Shown here: positions 18,518-28,009 of the stretch, one piece after another
Position numbering within the stretch: the first letter of the stretch is position 1
Layout: every line of letters begins with the position of its first letter
Assembly (NCBI GenBank): GCA_030651305.1
Contig: JAUSCI010000019.1
Span: 62,001-126,000, forward strand
DNA from: Sulfuritalea sp.
GTDB lineage: Bacteria > Pseudomonadota > Gammaproteobacteria > Burkholderiales > Rhodocyclaceae
Reading direction: 5' to 3'
DNA: 64,000 nucleotides
Made by a program: the position numbers and the translations under genes
Notes under the pieces: generated by a model
The model's database searches: none
Told to the model about the DNA's origin: nothing
The model's input: the letters and a program-made list of their open reading frames with translations, nothing else

Positions 18518-21500
18518 TTACACGCCGCGAAGTACGCTGAACTCCCGAAACAGTCTTATCGGCAATGGCGACTCTAATCGCCAGACCAAACTCATCGGAC
18601 GATCACCCTCGGCTTGCTCCAGTTGCACGCGCCCGCAAGCTCGATACGCATCGCTTTTTCGGACCCGTATGAACAGTTGAAACTGCCAGCCATTGCCCGG
18701 ACTTTCCAAATACCGGCGACCGCCATTGGTGTCCGGCCCCGCGCTGTTTTGTGTTTGCCAGTGAAATCGCTCAGCACCAATTGCATAGTCGTGGTACGCA
18801 ATTCGATCGTGATATCCCTCACTCTTGTCGAGCGTAACGAAGAGCAGTTCTGTCTTTCGATTGGCAAGCGGCAATACGCCCGCTTTAAATGGTGTGCGTC
18901 GACTGGAAGTTAGCCAGCCCACTGCCGTAAGGATTTCACGTATTCCATACGAGGCGTGCAGGCACAGAGGCGTGTCTTCGAGGCCGGGTACGGAATTGAA
19001 AGGCAAGCTGCTACGTGTTTGAAGAACTCTCGCAACTTCCTCCAGTTCTCGACAAACTTCAGGGAGCGTGGATAGCCGGCCGAGGAATGCTTGATGATCT
19101 CCGACTTGTCCGTTCTGCCCATCGATCTGGTACGCGAGCATCTGGGCGGCGAGCGATGCATTGGTGGCTACGCAGCTACTTTGCGCTCCAGACTTACCGA
19201 TGAGTTCGATCAGATCGAGCCGTTGAGGATCGTCTGCGTGGAGCAAGCTGCCGATGCGCCGACTAAAGTAGTCCTCTTCCGGGCCCGGTTCCGCCGCAAT
19301 CAAACCCGCATCACGCTTGAGTGCCGTCCAGCCGCTTCGTCCGCTGTTTCGGTAGATGTCTTCAAGTTCCAAAGCCTGTTCATGCAGAAACTCCGGCAAT
19401 CGTACCGATGAACGCCCACGCAGTGCCGCATACGTCTGCAACTCGGTGCGCAGTCGCGGCCAGCTTTGCATCGTGATTTCACGCAGTCCCTTTAACACCT
19501 GCTCACGAGTTTGACGCTGCATCTGGATATGGCAGCCTGGCGGCAAGCTGCCGAAACCATTCTCGACGCTTTCGGTAAGGGCGCGCCGTGTCAGGCCAGT
19601 CAAACTTGAAAGCAAGCGATCGAACCGATAGTCAGCGCGATGCTGCCCAACGAAATCCAGTACCAGACAACTCTCCTTGCCGGGTGAAAGGCGAAGGCCG
19701 CGCCCGATCTGTTGCTGGAATAAAACAGGACTCTGTGTCGGCCTGAGCAGCAACAATGTATCCACCATCGGCAAGTCAATGCCTTCGTTGTAGAGGTCGA
19801 CCGTTACCAATGCACATAGCTCGCCTTTCAGAAGGCGCTGCGGCGCATGGCGGCGCTCGTCGTCGGCCGTGGTGCCGACCACGCATGCGGCCGGGATGCC
19901 GGCACGATTCAGCCAATCTGTCATGAACTCCGCGTGGGCAACAGAAACGCAGAAAATGAGCGCCTTTGAGCGCAGCGGATCGGACGACAGGCGCCGCCAT
20001 TCGGAGATGACCAACCGCGCACGCACATCATTGCCGGTGACCAGATTGTCAATCGCCTCTCGTTCGCCGGGCTTGTCCCAAGGTACGGCGGAGAAGTCTG
20101 TCGCGTCATCGCAGGCGTAATACTCGAAAGGGGCGAGCAACTGCAAATCAAGTGCATGCCACAGCCGCATCTCTACCGCCGGGCTGCCATCCGGCCTATG
20201 GTTGAAGTACACGTCAATCGGCTGGCCATCACTGCGCTCAGGCGTTGCCGTAAGTCCGAGCAGGATGTTCGGCCGTATTGCAGTTGCGAATGTATGGAAT
20301 CTGTCGGCAGCCAATCGGTGACACTCGTCGATGACCACGGTATGCCAGTAGTCCGGACCGAAGTTTGCAAGCAACTCTCGGCTCGTCAGGCTATCGATGG
20401 TGGTGAAGACGTGGTCGAATCGCTCCAGTTGGGCGCCGCCAGCGAGCAACTCGCCGAATTCCGGATCACGCAACACCTCGCGATAGACCCGTAATGCTTG
20501 ACGCAGAATCTCTTCGCGATGAGACACAAAAAGCAGGCGCGGATGACCGCCCTCCGTTTGGCAAGTGCGTCTGTAGTCGAACGCGGCAACCACGGTCTTT
20601 CCGGTTCCTGTAGCAGCAACCACCAGATTTCGAGTTCTGCCATGCACCCGTTCGGTAGCCAGTTGTTCGAGCATGTCTTGTTGATAGGTCTTTGGCTGCA
20701 AGTCGAAGAAACTCGGCATTACTGCCAGCCCATTTCCTGACTCGCGGCCCAGCGCGGCAGTCAAGGCACGCCGATGTTCAATATTGTCTGGGTCGTAGGA
20801 CTGGAATTCGTTGTCTTCCCACAACGTTTCGAAGTGAGCGGCGGCCCGTGCAAACAGTCCCTCTTGTGCGCGCTGCGTAATCTTGACGGTCCACTCCAAC
20901 CCGCCTGTCAGCGCAGCTCCCGACAGATTGGCGCTACCGATATAGGCGGAACCAAAGCCTGTCTTGCGATGGAACAACCAAGCCTTTGCGTGCAATCGCG
21001 TGCGGCGTCCATCGAGCGAGACGCGGACTTCACAATTGGGGAGATGCGCCAACTCGTCGAGCGCCCGTGCTTCGGTCGCGCCGGTGTAGGTGGTTGTCAG
21101 TATACGAATACGGGTCGCCGTCTGGTTGGTCGCCGACAGTGCTGTGATCTGCTGAAGTACATCCTGCAGCTTGCGAACGCCGGACACGGTAATGAAGCTC
21201 ACGAGAACGTCGACTTGATCGGCAGATGCCAGCTCTCGCCTTATCTCTTGAAGCAGAGAAGGTGACCCTTTCCCAGCGGTAAAAAGCCACGGCGCGACCA
21301 AGCCGGTTTCGGGCGGAGTCGGGAATTGCCGATTGCGCTGCACTGCTTTCAACAAGCGTAAAGGATGTGAAACGAGATCGATGATCTCGGCAGGATCTGG
21401 CAGGTTTTTCTCAATACCAAGTTTTTGTCGTAACGCGATCAACAGCTCGTTTACCAATTCGAGCTGTCGAAGTGACTTGGCCGCGCTATCGCCGGAAACA

Positions 21501-21658
21501 TCCTCCAAGATACCCGCCAGCTGGCGTGCAAGCGCTTCAATTAGAGGGCCGGAAGCATTGTCGGAAAGTGCCTGAGTCTCCATGTATTCCGGCTCAAGCT
21601 TCGCGGTAAGGCGCTCTGTCAGCAGGAGATCGTATAGACCATCAGGTAGGGCCATCAT
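18518..21658 (-). CDS. PLD-SF2 helicase-DUF3427 protein, likely defence-related
   Basis: The 1046-residue protein has three parts. A phospholipase D-like domain (about residues 130-290) has the HKD-type motif HAKAWLFHRK and later GSANLSGAAL. An SF2 helicase follows with Walker A ATGTGKT, the DECH box VVIDECHRL, LLGLTATPERSDG and the motif VI region QQIGRGLRLSPGK. The last 400 residues match DUF3427 (PFKAGVLPLANRKTELLFVT). AAGGA precedes two adjacent ATGs at 21658 and 21655. Base composition looks more AT-rich than the neighbours, which suggests transfer. Similar proteins occur in defence islands, but no partner nuclease is next to it here. Confidence 0.85.
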   Translation of the reverse strand: MMALPDGLYDLLLTERLTAKLEPEYMETQALSDNASGPLIEALARQLAGILEDVSGDSAAKSLRQLELVNELLIALRQKLGIEKNLPDPAEIIDLVSHPLRLLKAVQRNRQFPTPPETGLVAPWLFTAGKGSPSLLQEIRRELASADQVDVLVSFITVSGVRKLQDVLQQITALSATNQTATRIRILTTTYTGATEARALDELAHLPNCEVRVSLDGRRTRLHAKAWLFHRKTGFGSAYIGSANLSGAALTGGLEWTVKITQRAQEGLFARAAAHFETLWEDNEFQSYDPDNIEHRRALTAALGRESGNGLAVMPSFFDLQPKTYQQDMLEQLATERVHGRTRNLVVAATGTGKTVVAAFDYRRTCQTEGGHPRLLFVSHREEILRQALRVYREVLRDPEFGELLAGGAQLERFDHVFTTIDSLTSRELLANFGPDYWHTVVIDECHRLAADRFHTFATAIRPNILLGLTATPERSDGQPIDVYFNHRPDGSPAVEMRLWHALDLQLLAPFEYYACDDATDFSAVPWDKPGEREAIDNLVTGNDVRARLVISEWRRLSSDPLRSKALIFCVSVAHAEFMTDWLNRAGIPAACVVGTTADDERRHAPQRLLKGELCALVTVDLYNEGIDLPMVDTLLLLRPTQSPVLFQQQIGRGLRLSPGKESCLVLDFVGQHRADYRFDRLLSSLTGLTRRALTESVENGFGSLPPGCHIQMQRQTREQVLKGLREITMQSWPRLRTELQTYAALRGRSSVRLPEFLHEQALELEDIYRNSGRSGWTALKRDAGLIAAEPGPEEDYFSRRIGSLLHADDPQRLDLIELIGKSGAQSSCVATNASLAAQMLAYQIDGQNGQVGDHQAFLGRLSTLPEVCRELEEVARVLQTRSSLPFNSVPGLEDTPLCLHASYGIREILTAVGWLTSSRRTPFKAGVLPLANRKTELLFVTLDKSEGYHDRIAYHDYAIGAERFHWQTQNSAGPDTNGGRRYLESPGNGWQFQLFIRVRKSDAYRACGRVQLEQAEGDRPMSLVWRLESPLPIRLFREFSVLRGV

Positions 21659-21773
21659 TTTTCCTTGCGCGCAGCTGGCAATCGAACGGTATTGATCATA
21701 TGAGGGCCGCCTTTACTTCGGATCGGGACATTATGACAGGCGGCGCTGCCGGAAATGTCCGGGGTCGGCTACC

Positions 21774-22313
21774 ATGTCGGCGATGCGCTTTCCCCAACTC
21801 CCCAACCCATTTACCCCGATCAAGCGCTGGCAACGCTGGCTGCTCGAAGGCAGCCTGATCATCGCCGTCATTCTCGGTGCCCAGTACTACCAGACGCGCG
21901 GTTTGCCCGAGGGCGTGGCGCCGCCATTGGAAGGCCTGCGTACCGACGGCAGTCCCGCAAGAGTCGGCGCTGGCGACACGGCGACGCTGGTGGCTTTCTG
22001 GGCAACATGGTGCCCGGTGTGTGCAGCGGAGGAGGGCAACATCGTTGCGGTGGCGAAGGATCACCGCGTTGTCTCGGTGGCGATGCAGTCGGGCGATGCG
22101 GCGACAGTTACGAGGCACCTGAAGGAGCGCGACATCGAGCTGCCGGCGCTGGTCGATGCCGATGGCCGCCACGCGACCAACTGGCAGGTGCGCGGGGTGC
22201 CGACACATTTCGTGGTCGATGCCGCCGGCAACATACGTTTCCGCGTGGTCGGCTATGCGACGACGTGGGGTCTGAAGGCGCGGTTGTGGTGGGCGGAGAC
22301 TTTCCCGGCGTGA
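21774..22313 (+). CDS. Membrane-anchored TlpA/ScsD-like redoxin
   Basis: The 179-residue protein has one N-terminal membrane segment (LLEGSLIIAVILGAQYY) and then a periplasmic thioredoxin fold. The active site is ATWCPVC, and the cis-proline loop is RGVPTHFVVD. It probably reduces or isomerises disulfides in the periplasm. Its stop overlaps the GTG of the MFS transporter gene. Confidence 0.85.
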   Translation: MSAMRFPQLPNPFTPIKRWQRWLLEGSLIIAVILGAQYYQTRGLPEGVAPPLEGLRTDGSPARVGAGDTATLVAFWATWCPVCAAEEGNIVAVAKDHRVVSVAMQSGDAATVTRHLKERDIELPALVDADGRHATNWQVRGVPTHFVVDAAGNIRFRVVGYATTWGLKARLWWAETFPA

Positions 22314-23596
22314 GCAATCAAAAGAACTTTCCGCCGCCAGTGCTGGCGTGGTCCGTCTGGGGCCTCGGCGCCCTGCTCTACCTGATCGGATTCTACCAGC
22401 GCGTCGCGCCGGCGGTGATCACCGACCGGCTGATGACGGAGTTCGCCATTGGCGGCGCGGCGCTGGGCAATCTCTCGGCCTTCTATTTCTATTCCTACGT
22501 CGCGATGCAGATTCCGACCGGGATGATCGCCGACCGCTGGGGGCCGCGTCGGCTGCTCACCGCCGGGGCGGGCGTGGCGGCGCTGGGCACGGTCCTGTTT
22601 GCGTTTGCGCCGGACATTTATTGGGCCGGGATCGGGCGGCTGCTGATCGGCGCTTCGGTGGCGGTCGCCTTCGTCTCCATGCTCAAGCTGGCCAGTCACT
22701 GGTTTGCGCCCAGGCACTATGCGCTGGCTTCGGGCATGGCGTTGCTGATGGGTGTCGTCGGCGGAGTGGTGGCGGGCGTGCCCTTGCGCTTCGTGGTCGA
22801 AGCGTTCGGCTGGCGTCCCGTAATGGCGTTTTCGGCGGCGCTGACGGCCATCCTCTGCATTGCGACGTGGTTGCGGGTGCGCGACGATCCGGCGGAGCGA
22901 GGCTACGCCAGCCACTTTCAGGGCGCCCATCATGCCGAGGCTCCGACCCCCGTGCTGCGCGGCCTGATGGAAGTATTGTCCTACCGCAACGTCTGGATCC
23001 TGACCGCGGTGCCGATCGGTTTCACCGGTGCGGTGCTCACCTTCGCCGGACTCTGGGGCGTGCCTTTTCTGCGGCAGGTGCATGGGCTGGACCCGAAGAT
23101 GGCGGCCGCCATCACCTCGCTGCTGCTGGTTTCGTGGGCGCTGGGCGGCCCGCTGCTCGGCAGTTGGTCGGAACGCATGGGCCGGCGCAAACCCCTGTAC
23201 CTGATTGCCGCGGGCGTGGCCCTGCTGGGCTGGGCGGCGATCATCTTCATGCCGCTGCCGCTTTGGGCGCTGGTGCTGCTGCTGATTCCCACCGGCTTCG
23301 CTTCGGGCAACATCATCATCGGTTTCGCCTGGGCCAAGGAATCGGTGCCGCTGCGGCTGGTGGGCACGGCCTCGGGCGTGTGCAACATGGGACCGCTGAT
23401 GGGCGGAATGTTCTTGCAACCGGCGGTGGGCTGGATGCTGGACCAGCGCTGGAACGGTACGATCGAGGCGGGCGCAAGGCTGTACGATGCGACGGCGTAT
23501 CAGGCCGGTTTCGCGCTGATGTTCGGCGCCGTGGTGGTCGCCTGCATCATTCTCTGCTTTGCCCACGAAAGCCATTGCCAACAGATGAACGAATGA
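22310..23596 (+). CDS. MFS transporter
   Basis: The 428-residue protein starts at a GTG overlapping the redoxin stop (GTGA). It has about 12 hydrophobic segments and the MFS signature between helices 2 and 3 (GMIADRWGPRRLL), with a second copy between helices 8 and 9 (GSWSERMGRRKPLYL). It sits in the inner membrane and uses ion or substrate gradients. The substrate is not evident from the sequence. Confidence 0.9.
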   Translation: MSNQKNFPPPVLAWSVWGLGALLYLIGFYQRVAPAVITDRLMTEFAIGGAALGNLSAFYFYSYVAMQIPTGMIADRWGPRRLLTAGAGVAALGTVLFAFAPDIYWAGIGRLLIGASVAVAFVSMLKLASHWFAPRHYALASGMALLMGVVGGVVAGVPLRFVVEAFGWRPVMAFSAALTAILCIATWLRVRDDPAERGYASHFQGAHHAEAPTPVLRGLMEVLSYRNVWILTAVPIGFTGAVLTFAGLWGVPFLRQVHGLDPKMAAAITSLLLVSWALGGPLLGSWSERMGRRKPLYLIAAGVALLGWAAIIFMPLPLWALVLLLIPTGFASGNIIIGFAWAKESVPLRLVGTASGVCNMGPLMGGMFLQPAVGWMLDQRWNGTIEAGARLYDATAYQAGFALMFGAVVVACIILCFAHESHCQQMNE

Positions 23597-23600
23597 TTCC

Positions 23601-24377
23601 ATGACCCCCGACATCCTCTGCCAGAGCAACGGTGGCATCGCGACCGTCACGCTCTTCAATCCGGACAAGCTCAATGCGCTGAACGCGGCGATGTGGCAGC
23701 GGCTGCGCGAAGTCATGGGCGAGCTGGCCGCCGACAACTCGCTGCGCTGCATTGTTCTGCGCGGCGAAGGCGGCGCCTTTGCCGCCGGCGGCGACCTCGA
23801 GGAATTTCGCACCGCGCGCGCCACGGTCGATCTGGCGCTGGCTTATCACGAGGCGGTCGGCGCGGCACTGGTCGCCATCGAATCCTGTCCGCATCCGACG
23901 GTCGCCGCGATCCTTGGTCCCTGCATCGGCGGCGGGCTGGAAATCGCCTGCGCCTGCGACCTGCGCATTGCCGGCGAAACGGCGCGTTTTGGCGCGCCGA
24001 TCATGAAGCTGGGATTCTCGATGTATCCCGGCGAACTGACGGGCCTGCTCAGGCTTGCCGGTCCCGAGGTGGCGAAGGAAATCCTGCTCGAAGGGCGGCT
24101 TTTGAGCGCGGCCGAGGCTTATGCCAAGGGCTTGGTGACGCGAGTGGTGGCGGATGGCGAAGTGCTGCGCGAGGCGCAGGCGACCGCCGCGCGCATCGCC
24201 GCCGGTGCGCCGCTGGTGGCGCGCTGGCACAAGCAGTGGATCGCGCGGCTGATGGAAAATCGTCCGCTGGGCATGGAGGAAAAACGCGCATCCTTCGCTT
24301 TTCTCGAAACCGAGGATTACGCCGAAGGGCTGGCGGCATTTCTGGAAAAGCGCCCGCCGCGGTTCAAGGGCCGCTGA
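23601..24377 (+). CDS. Enoyl-CoA hydratase/isomerase family protein
   Basis: The 258-residue protein has the crotonase fold markers: NPDKLNALNAAMW, the oxyanion segment GEGGAFAAGGDLEEF, and ILGPCIGGGLEIACACDLRI. The two usual catalytic glutamates are not both obvious, so the reaction (hydration, isomerisation or decarboxylation of an acyl-CoA) cannot be fixed. It lies four bases after the MFS gene, on the same strand. Confidence 0.88.
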   Translation: MTPDILCQSNGGIATVTLFNPDKLNALNAAMWQRLREVMGELAADNSLRCIVLRGEGGAFAAGGDLEEFRTARATVDLALAYHEAVGAALVAIESCPHPTVAAILGPCIGGGLEIACACDLRIAGETARFGAPIMKLGFSMYPGELTGLLRLAGPEVAKEILLEGRLLSAAEAYAKGLVTRVVADGEVLREAQATAARIAAGAPLVARWHKQWIARLMENRPLGMEEKRASFAFLETEDYAEGLAAFLEKRPPRFKGR

Positions 24378-24384
24378 GCGGCAA

Positions 24385-25947
24385 TCAATCGACGCTTATG
24401 TCGATCTGGCTGATGGTCGCGGCCGGGTTGATCTGGCGGAACTGATCGATGATGTCGTCAATGGAATTGACCGGCAATGCAGTCAGGTCCTCGACGCCGA
24501 CCAGCGTTTGCGGAATGACCAGTTCGCGGTCGGCGCCGATGCAGGCCACTTTCTCGCGACCGGGCAGGTCGAAGCGAATCTTGAAGCCCGCATTCGCAAG
24601 TCGCACGCTGCTGCTGCCTTTGAGCGTCGGATCGGGCTGGAACTGATTGGGGAAAATGCGCGCGGTGTTGTGCTCGGCGTCTTCGTAGTAGCAGTAAGCG
24701 GTGCCGTCGCTGGAAAGCGAGAGGTTCATGTTGAGGAACTCGCCGACGTGATAGGCAGGACGTTTGCCCTTTTCGCTATCCAGATTGACGTGGAACGCGC
24801 TGGCCGCGTGGGCTGCTGGTGCCTCGGGCGGCAGGGCCGCCTGACCTGACGGCAGTGCGGCGAGACTGTTCTGCATGTCGTCGAGCAGGCTGGCGTACAA
24901 GTCGAAGTTGATTTGACTGTTGGCCACCAGGCCGGCCGCGGCCTGGTATTCGCCCACGGCCTGTTTGAGTTCGTCATTGGCGACGCCGTCGACCGGCCCC
25001 TTGTAGCGGTTCATGCTGCCACCCAGCTTGCGCTGAATGAACAGGATGCGGTCCTTGTCCTGCAACCTGTCGTAGGTTTCGCGGGCTTGTTCGCGGATCA
25101 CGGGATTGGTGATGTTGGTATCCAGGCAACGCCAGTAGGGGACCTGCGTGAACTTGCCGAGGGTTTCGATCAGATTCAGTTCAAGCAGCGCCCGGGTAGC
25201 GGCTCCGGTCCCTTCCGAGCTGCTGCTGTCCAGACTGAAAGTCAGTCCGAGTTTTCCAAGTACGCTGCCGCCATCACCGGACTTGCCGGCCTTGATCACC
25301 ACCATCGAGTTGGATGTGGCGGTAACGGGAAGGATCATTCGGGTCGTGGCATCGCCGATGCTCATGTCCATGCTTAGCAGATCGAATGCCTTGTCCTTTG
25401 ACATGCCCAGCGCCAGGCCCAGCGGATCGAGCAGCGCGTCGCTGTTCGAATCGGACGCCGCCGAAATCCCTGCGCCTTTGCTGGTGCGAACCACGCTATC
25501 GTCCATCTGGGTTATGGCACCCCTGATGTAGTAATCCGGCAACTTGCGGCTGGCATCGGTGCGGGCTTCGAACAGGCGTCCGAGATCGTCGCCGCCGCCA
25601 TGAAAATCAATGAACTCGAACGCATTGCTGTTCTGCGTCATCGTGGCTATCGCCGTGATCAGCATTTCCTTGGTTCCGGCGCGAACCTTGCCGGTCTCGT
25701 CCGGGACGCCGGCGGAGGTGATGACGATACCCTGCTTGCCATGCGCCAGAAACACCTCATCCATGCAGCGCAGGGCCTGCGTGAAACTGGTGATGGTCTT
25801 GGTCGCGCCTGTTTTCGGCCGGGCGGCAGAGGTGGCCTCGGCGGCGATACCGGACGGTCCGCTACTGCCGGCAACGCCAGCGGCATGGACATTGAATGTC
25901 AATAGAACACAAATCAGCGGGGAGATTTTTTTCAACATCAGCGACAT
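24385..25947 (-). CDS. Second CsgG/DUF4384-type secreted protein (paralog)
   Basis: The 520-residue precursor starts with a signal peptide (MSLMLKKISPLICVLLTFNV) after GGAAG. Domains are as in the 810-2408 gene: CsgG-like, peptidoglycan-binding-like and DUF4384. Compared with that copy, it has an insertion after GAGIS (AASDSNSDALLDPLGLALG) and a shorter proline linker. Around 24965-25050 the two genes are nearly identical at DNA level, while the ends have drifted. It stands alone without the repeat-protein gene. It is convergent with the enoyl-CoA hydratase gene. Confidence 0.75.
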   Translation of the reverse strand: MSLMLKKISPLICVLLTFNVHAAGVAGSSGPSGIAAEATSAARPKTGATKTITSFTQALRCMDEVFLAHGKQGIVITSAGVPDETGKVRAGTKEMLITAIATMTQNSNAFEFIDFHGGGDDLGRLFEARTDASRKLPDYYIRGAITQMDDSVVRTSKGAGISAASDSNSDALLDPLGLALGMSKDKAFDLLSMDMSIGDATTRMILPVTATSNSMVVIKAGKSGDGGSVLGKLGLTFSLDSSSSEGTGAATRALLELNLIETLGKFTQVPYWRCLDTNITNPVIREQARETYDRLQDKDRILFIQRKLGGSMNRYKGPVDGVANDELKQAVGEYQAAAGLVANSQINFDLYASLLDDMQNSLAALPSGQAALPPEAPAAHAASAFHVNLDSEKGKRPAYHVGEFLNMNLSLSSDGTAYCYYEDAEHNTARIFPNQFQPDPTLKGSSSVRLANAGFKIRFDLPGREKVACIGADRELVIPQTLVGVEDLTALPVNSIDDIIDQFRQINPAATISQIDISVD

Positions 25948-26100
25948 CGAGTATCTTCCAATTCAGGTATTGGCCGAAGCTTGTTCTGGCGCCGGAAGAA
26001 GTCATTATCGCTAAAAGTGGCGGCAATTGCTTTCGGTATTTAGTTGCCTGCCTCGTCGGCGCCGGTCCGGGCCTTTCGCCAAAGCCGAATATCTGGTCTG

Positions 26101-26571
26101 ATGGGCGCTTTCAACCAGACAGACACTACCAACGCCATGGAACCGCATCTCACCGATATCAGCCACGTCATACAGCTGGCGGTTGCGCCGGTCTTTCTGC
26201 TGACCGCGATTGCCACGCTGATCAACGCCCTGAACGCCCGGCTGGGCCGCACGGTGGATCGCCGGCGCGTGGTGCAGGAGCGATTGCAGACGCGAAGCGG
26301 CGACGAAGCCGAGGCGGCCGAGCAGGAAATCGCCTACCTCATCCATCGCAGCCGGCTGGTCTACTTCGCCATTTTTTGTGCCGTGCTGTCTGCCCTGCTG
26401 GTTTGCCTGGTGGTTGCCGGCGCCTTTCTCGGCGCATTGCTGGGGGTCGATCTCGCCCGCACCGTGGCGACCTTCTTCATCGGCGCCATGCTGGTCATGA
26501 TTGCGGCACTCGGCCTGTTCCTGCGTGAGGTTTTTCTGGCCGTGCGCTCGGGCACGCACAACCACCCGTGA
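26101..26571 (+). CDS. DUF2721 membrane protein
   Basis: The protein has 156 residues from 26101, or 144 from the ATG at 26137; neither start has a clear ribosome site. ISHVIQLAVAPVFLLTAIAT opens the DUF2721 domain. The chain RLGRTVDRRRVVQERL is cytoplasmic, and two further membrane segments follow (residues about 85-140). The function of the family is unknown. Its stop overlaps the GTG of the hydrolase gene. Confidence 0.8.
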   Translation: MGAFNQTDTTNAMEPHLTDISHVIQLAVAPVFLLTAIATLINALNARLGRTVDRRRVVQERLQTRSGDEAEAAEQEIAYLIHRSRLVYFAIFCAVLSALLVCLVVAGAFLGALLGVDLARTVATFFIGAMLVMIAALGLFLREVFLAVRSGTHNHP

Positions 26572-27305
26572 GCGTGCGTCACGCGCTTGCCACGCTTGCC
26601 CTGGCCCCTGTCCTGCTGTTGCAGGGACGCCATGTGCGGCGCACGGTTGCCTTGCTGCCCGAGCCTGCGGGATTGCGCGAAGGCGCCTGTGGCAGCGGGC
26701 CGCTGCTGCGCCTGCTGGTGGCCGGCGATTCGGCGGCTGCCGGGGTCGGCGTGCGGACGCAGGAGTCGGCGCTGACGGGACGCCTGGTTGCCGGGCTGGA
26801 GGATTCCTTCCATGTCAAATGGAAGTTGCACGCCTTTACCGGGGCTACGACGGCAGACCTGCTGGGGCATCTGGAAGCGCTGCCGGCCGAGGATTTCGAC
26901 GTGGTCGTCACCTCGCTCGGCGTCAATGACGTTACCGGCAGACGCTCGCTTGCCGATTGGCGTTGCCAGCAGAAGCAGCTCATCGCGCTGCTGGTGGACA
27001 GGTTTCACGCGCGCCACATCCTCTTGAGCGGCCTGCCGCCGATGCATCGCTTTCCGGCGCTGCCGCAACCCCTGCGCTGGTACATCGGCAGTCGCGCGCA
27101 GGACTTCGACCGGGAACTGGCGAGCCTTGCCCACTGCCATGCCCGCTGCGAATTCGTCAAACTTGGTTATGCGATGATGGATACGGAAACCATGGCCGCG
27201 GACGGCTTCCATCCCGGACCGGCAATCTATGACTTGTGGGCGGCGGAAGTCGTGCGCCGCATCGTCGCCTGCGCGCCGCAAATTATTTCGGAGCAAAACC
27301 CATGA
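26568..27305 (+). CDS. SGNH/GDSL-type hydrolase
   Basis: The 245-residue protein has the SGNH blocks: LLVAGDSAAAGVG with the serine, the glycine in the TGATTADLL block, LGVNDVTG with the asparagine, and the Asp-His pair in ADGFHPGPAIY. The N-terminal hydrophobic stretch (LATLALAPVLLLQG) may be a signal or anchor. It probably acts as an esterase or acyl hydrolase. It is coupled on both sides by four-base overlaps. Confidence 0.88.
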   Translation: MSVRHALATLALAPVLLLQGRHVRRTVALLPEPAGLREGACGSGPLLRLLVAGDSAAAGVGVRTQESALTGRLVAGLEDSFHVKWKLHAFTGATTADLLGHLEALPAEDFDVVVTSLGVNDVTGRRSLADWRCQQKQLIALLVDRFHARHILLSGLPPMHRFPALPQPLRWYIGSRAQDFDRELASLAHCHARCEFVKLGYAMMDTETMAADGFHPGPAIYDLWAAEVVRRIVACAPQIISEQNP

Positions 27306-28003
27306 TCGATCTCTACTACTGGACTACCCCCAACGGTCACAAAGTGACGATGTTTCTCGAAGAGACCGGGATGGCACACCGCATCGTGCCGATCAACATC
27401 GGCAAGGGCGAACAGTTCGCGCCGGACTTTCTGCGGATTTCGCCGAACAACCGGATGCCGGCCATCGTCGATCACCAGCCCGTCGATGGCGGCGCGCCGC
27501 TTTCGCTGTTCGAGTCGGGCGCCATCCTGCTCTATCTCGCGGACAAGAGCGGTCGCTTCATCGCGGCGGATTTGCGCGGGCGCAATGAAATCATCCAGTG
27601 GCTGTTCTGGCAAATGGGCGGCCTCGGCCCAATGGCGGGGCAGAACCATCACTTCACGCAGTACGCACCGGAGAAAATTCCCTATGCCATCGACCGCTAC
27701 GTCAAGGAAACGGCGCGACTGTATGCCGTGCTCAACAAGCGTCTGGCCGACCGCGAGTTCATCGCCGGCGACTATTCGATTGCGGACATGGCCAGCTACC
27801 CGTGGATCGTGCCGCACGAGAAGCAGGGACAGAATCTCGACGACTTCCCGCACCTGAAGCGCTGGTTTGCCGCGATCCGCGAGCGCCCGGCGACGCAACG
27901 CGCCTATGCGCTGGCGAAGGAAATCAACCCGGCGCCGGTGATGAGCGAAGATGCCAAGCGCATCCTGTTCGGCCAGGATGCGAGCACGGTGCGCCCCGGC
28001 TGA
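27302..28003 (+). CDS. Glutathione S-transferase of the YfcG/YghU type
   Basis: The 233-residue protein starts at 27302, overlapping the hydrolase stop (ATGA). The thioredoxin-like half has TTPNGHKVTMFLEE, ISPNNRMPAIVD and LFESGAILLYLAD, and the helical half has FIAGDYSIADMASYPWI. The TPNG motif is typical of the YfcG/YghU group, which has disulfide-bond reductase activity with glutathione. It is cytoplasmic. Confidence 0.9.
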   Translation: MIDLYYWTTPNGHKVTMFLEETGMAHRIVPINIGKGEQFAPDFLRISPNNRMPAIVDHQPVDGGAPLSLFESGAILLYLADKSGRFIAADLRGRNEIIQWLFWQMGGLGPMAGQNHHFTQYAPEKIPYAIDRYVKETARLYAVLNKRLADREFIAGDYSIADMASYPWIVPHEKQGQNLDDFPHLKRWFAAIRERPATQRAYALAKEINPAPVMSEDAKRILFGQDASTVRPG

Positions 28004-28009
28004 GCGGAT

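Noticed and set aside
21961-21990. Further copies of the metH/polA repeat in the TlpA-like gene and near 12470 in metH
   Set aside because: The match is short and explained by a VGAGDT peptide with preferred codons, so I did not count them.
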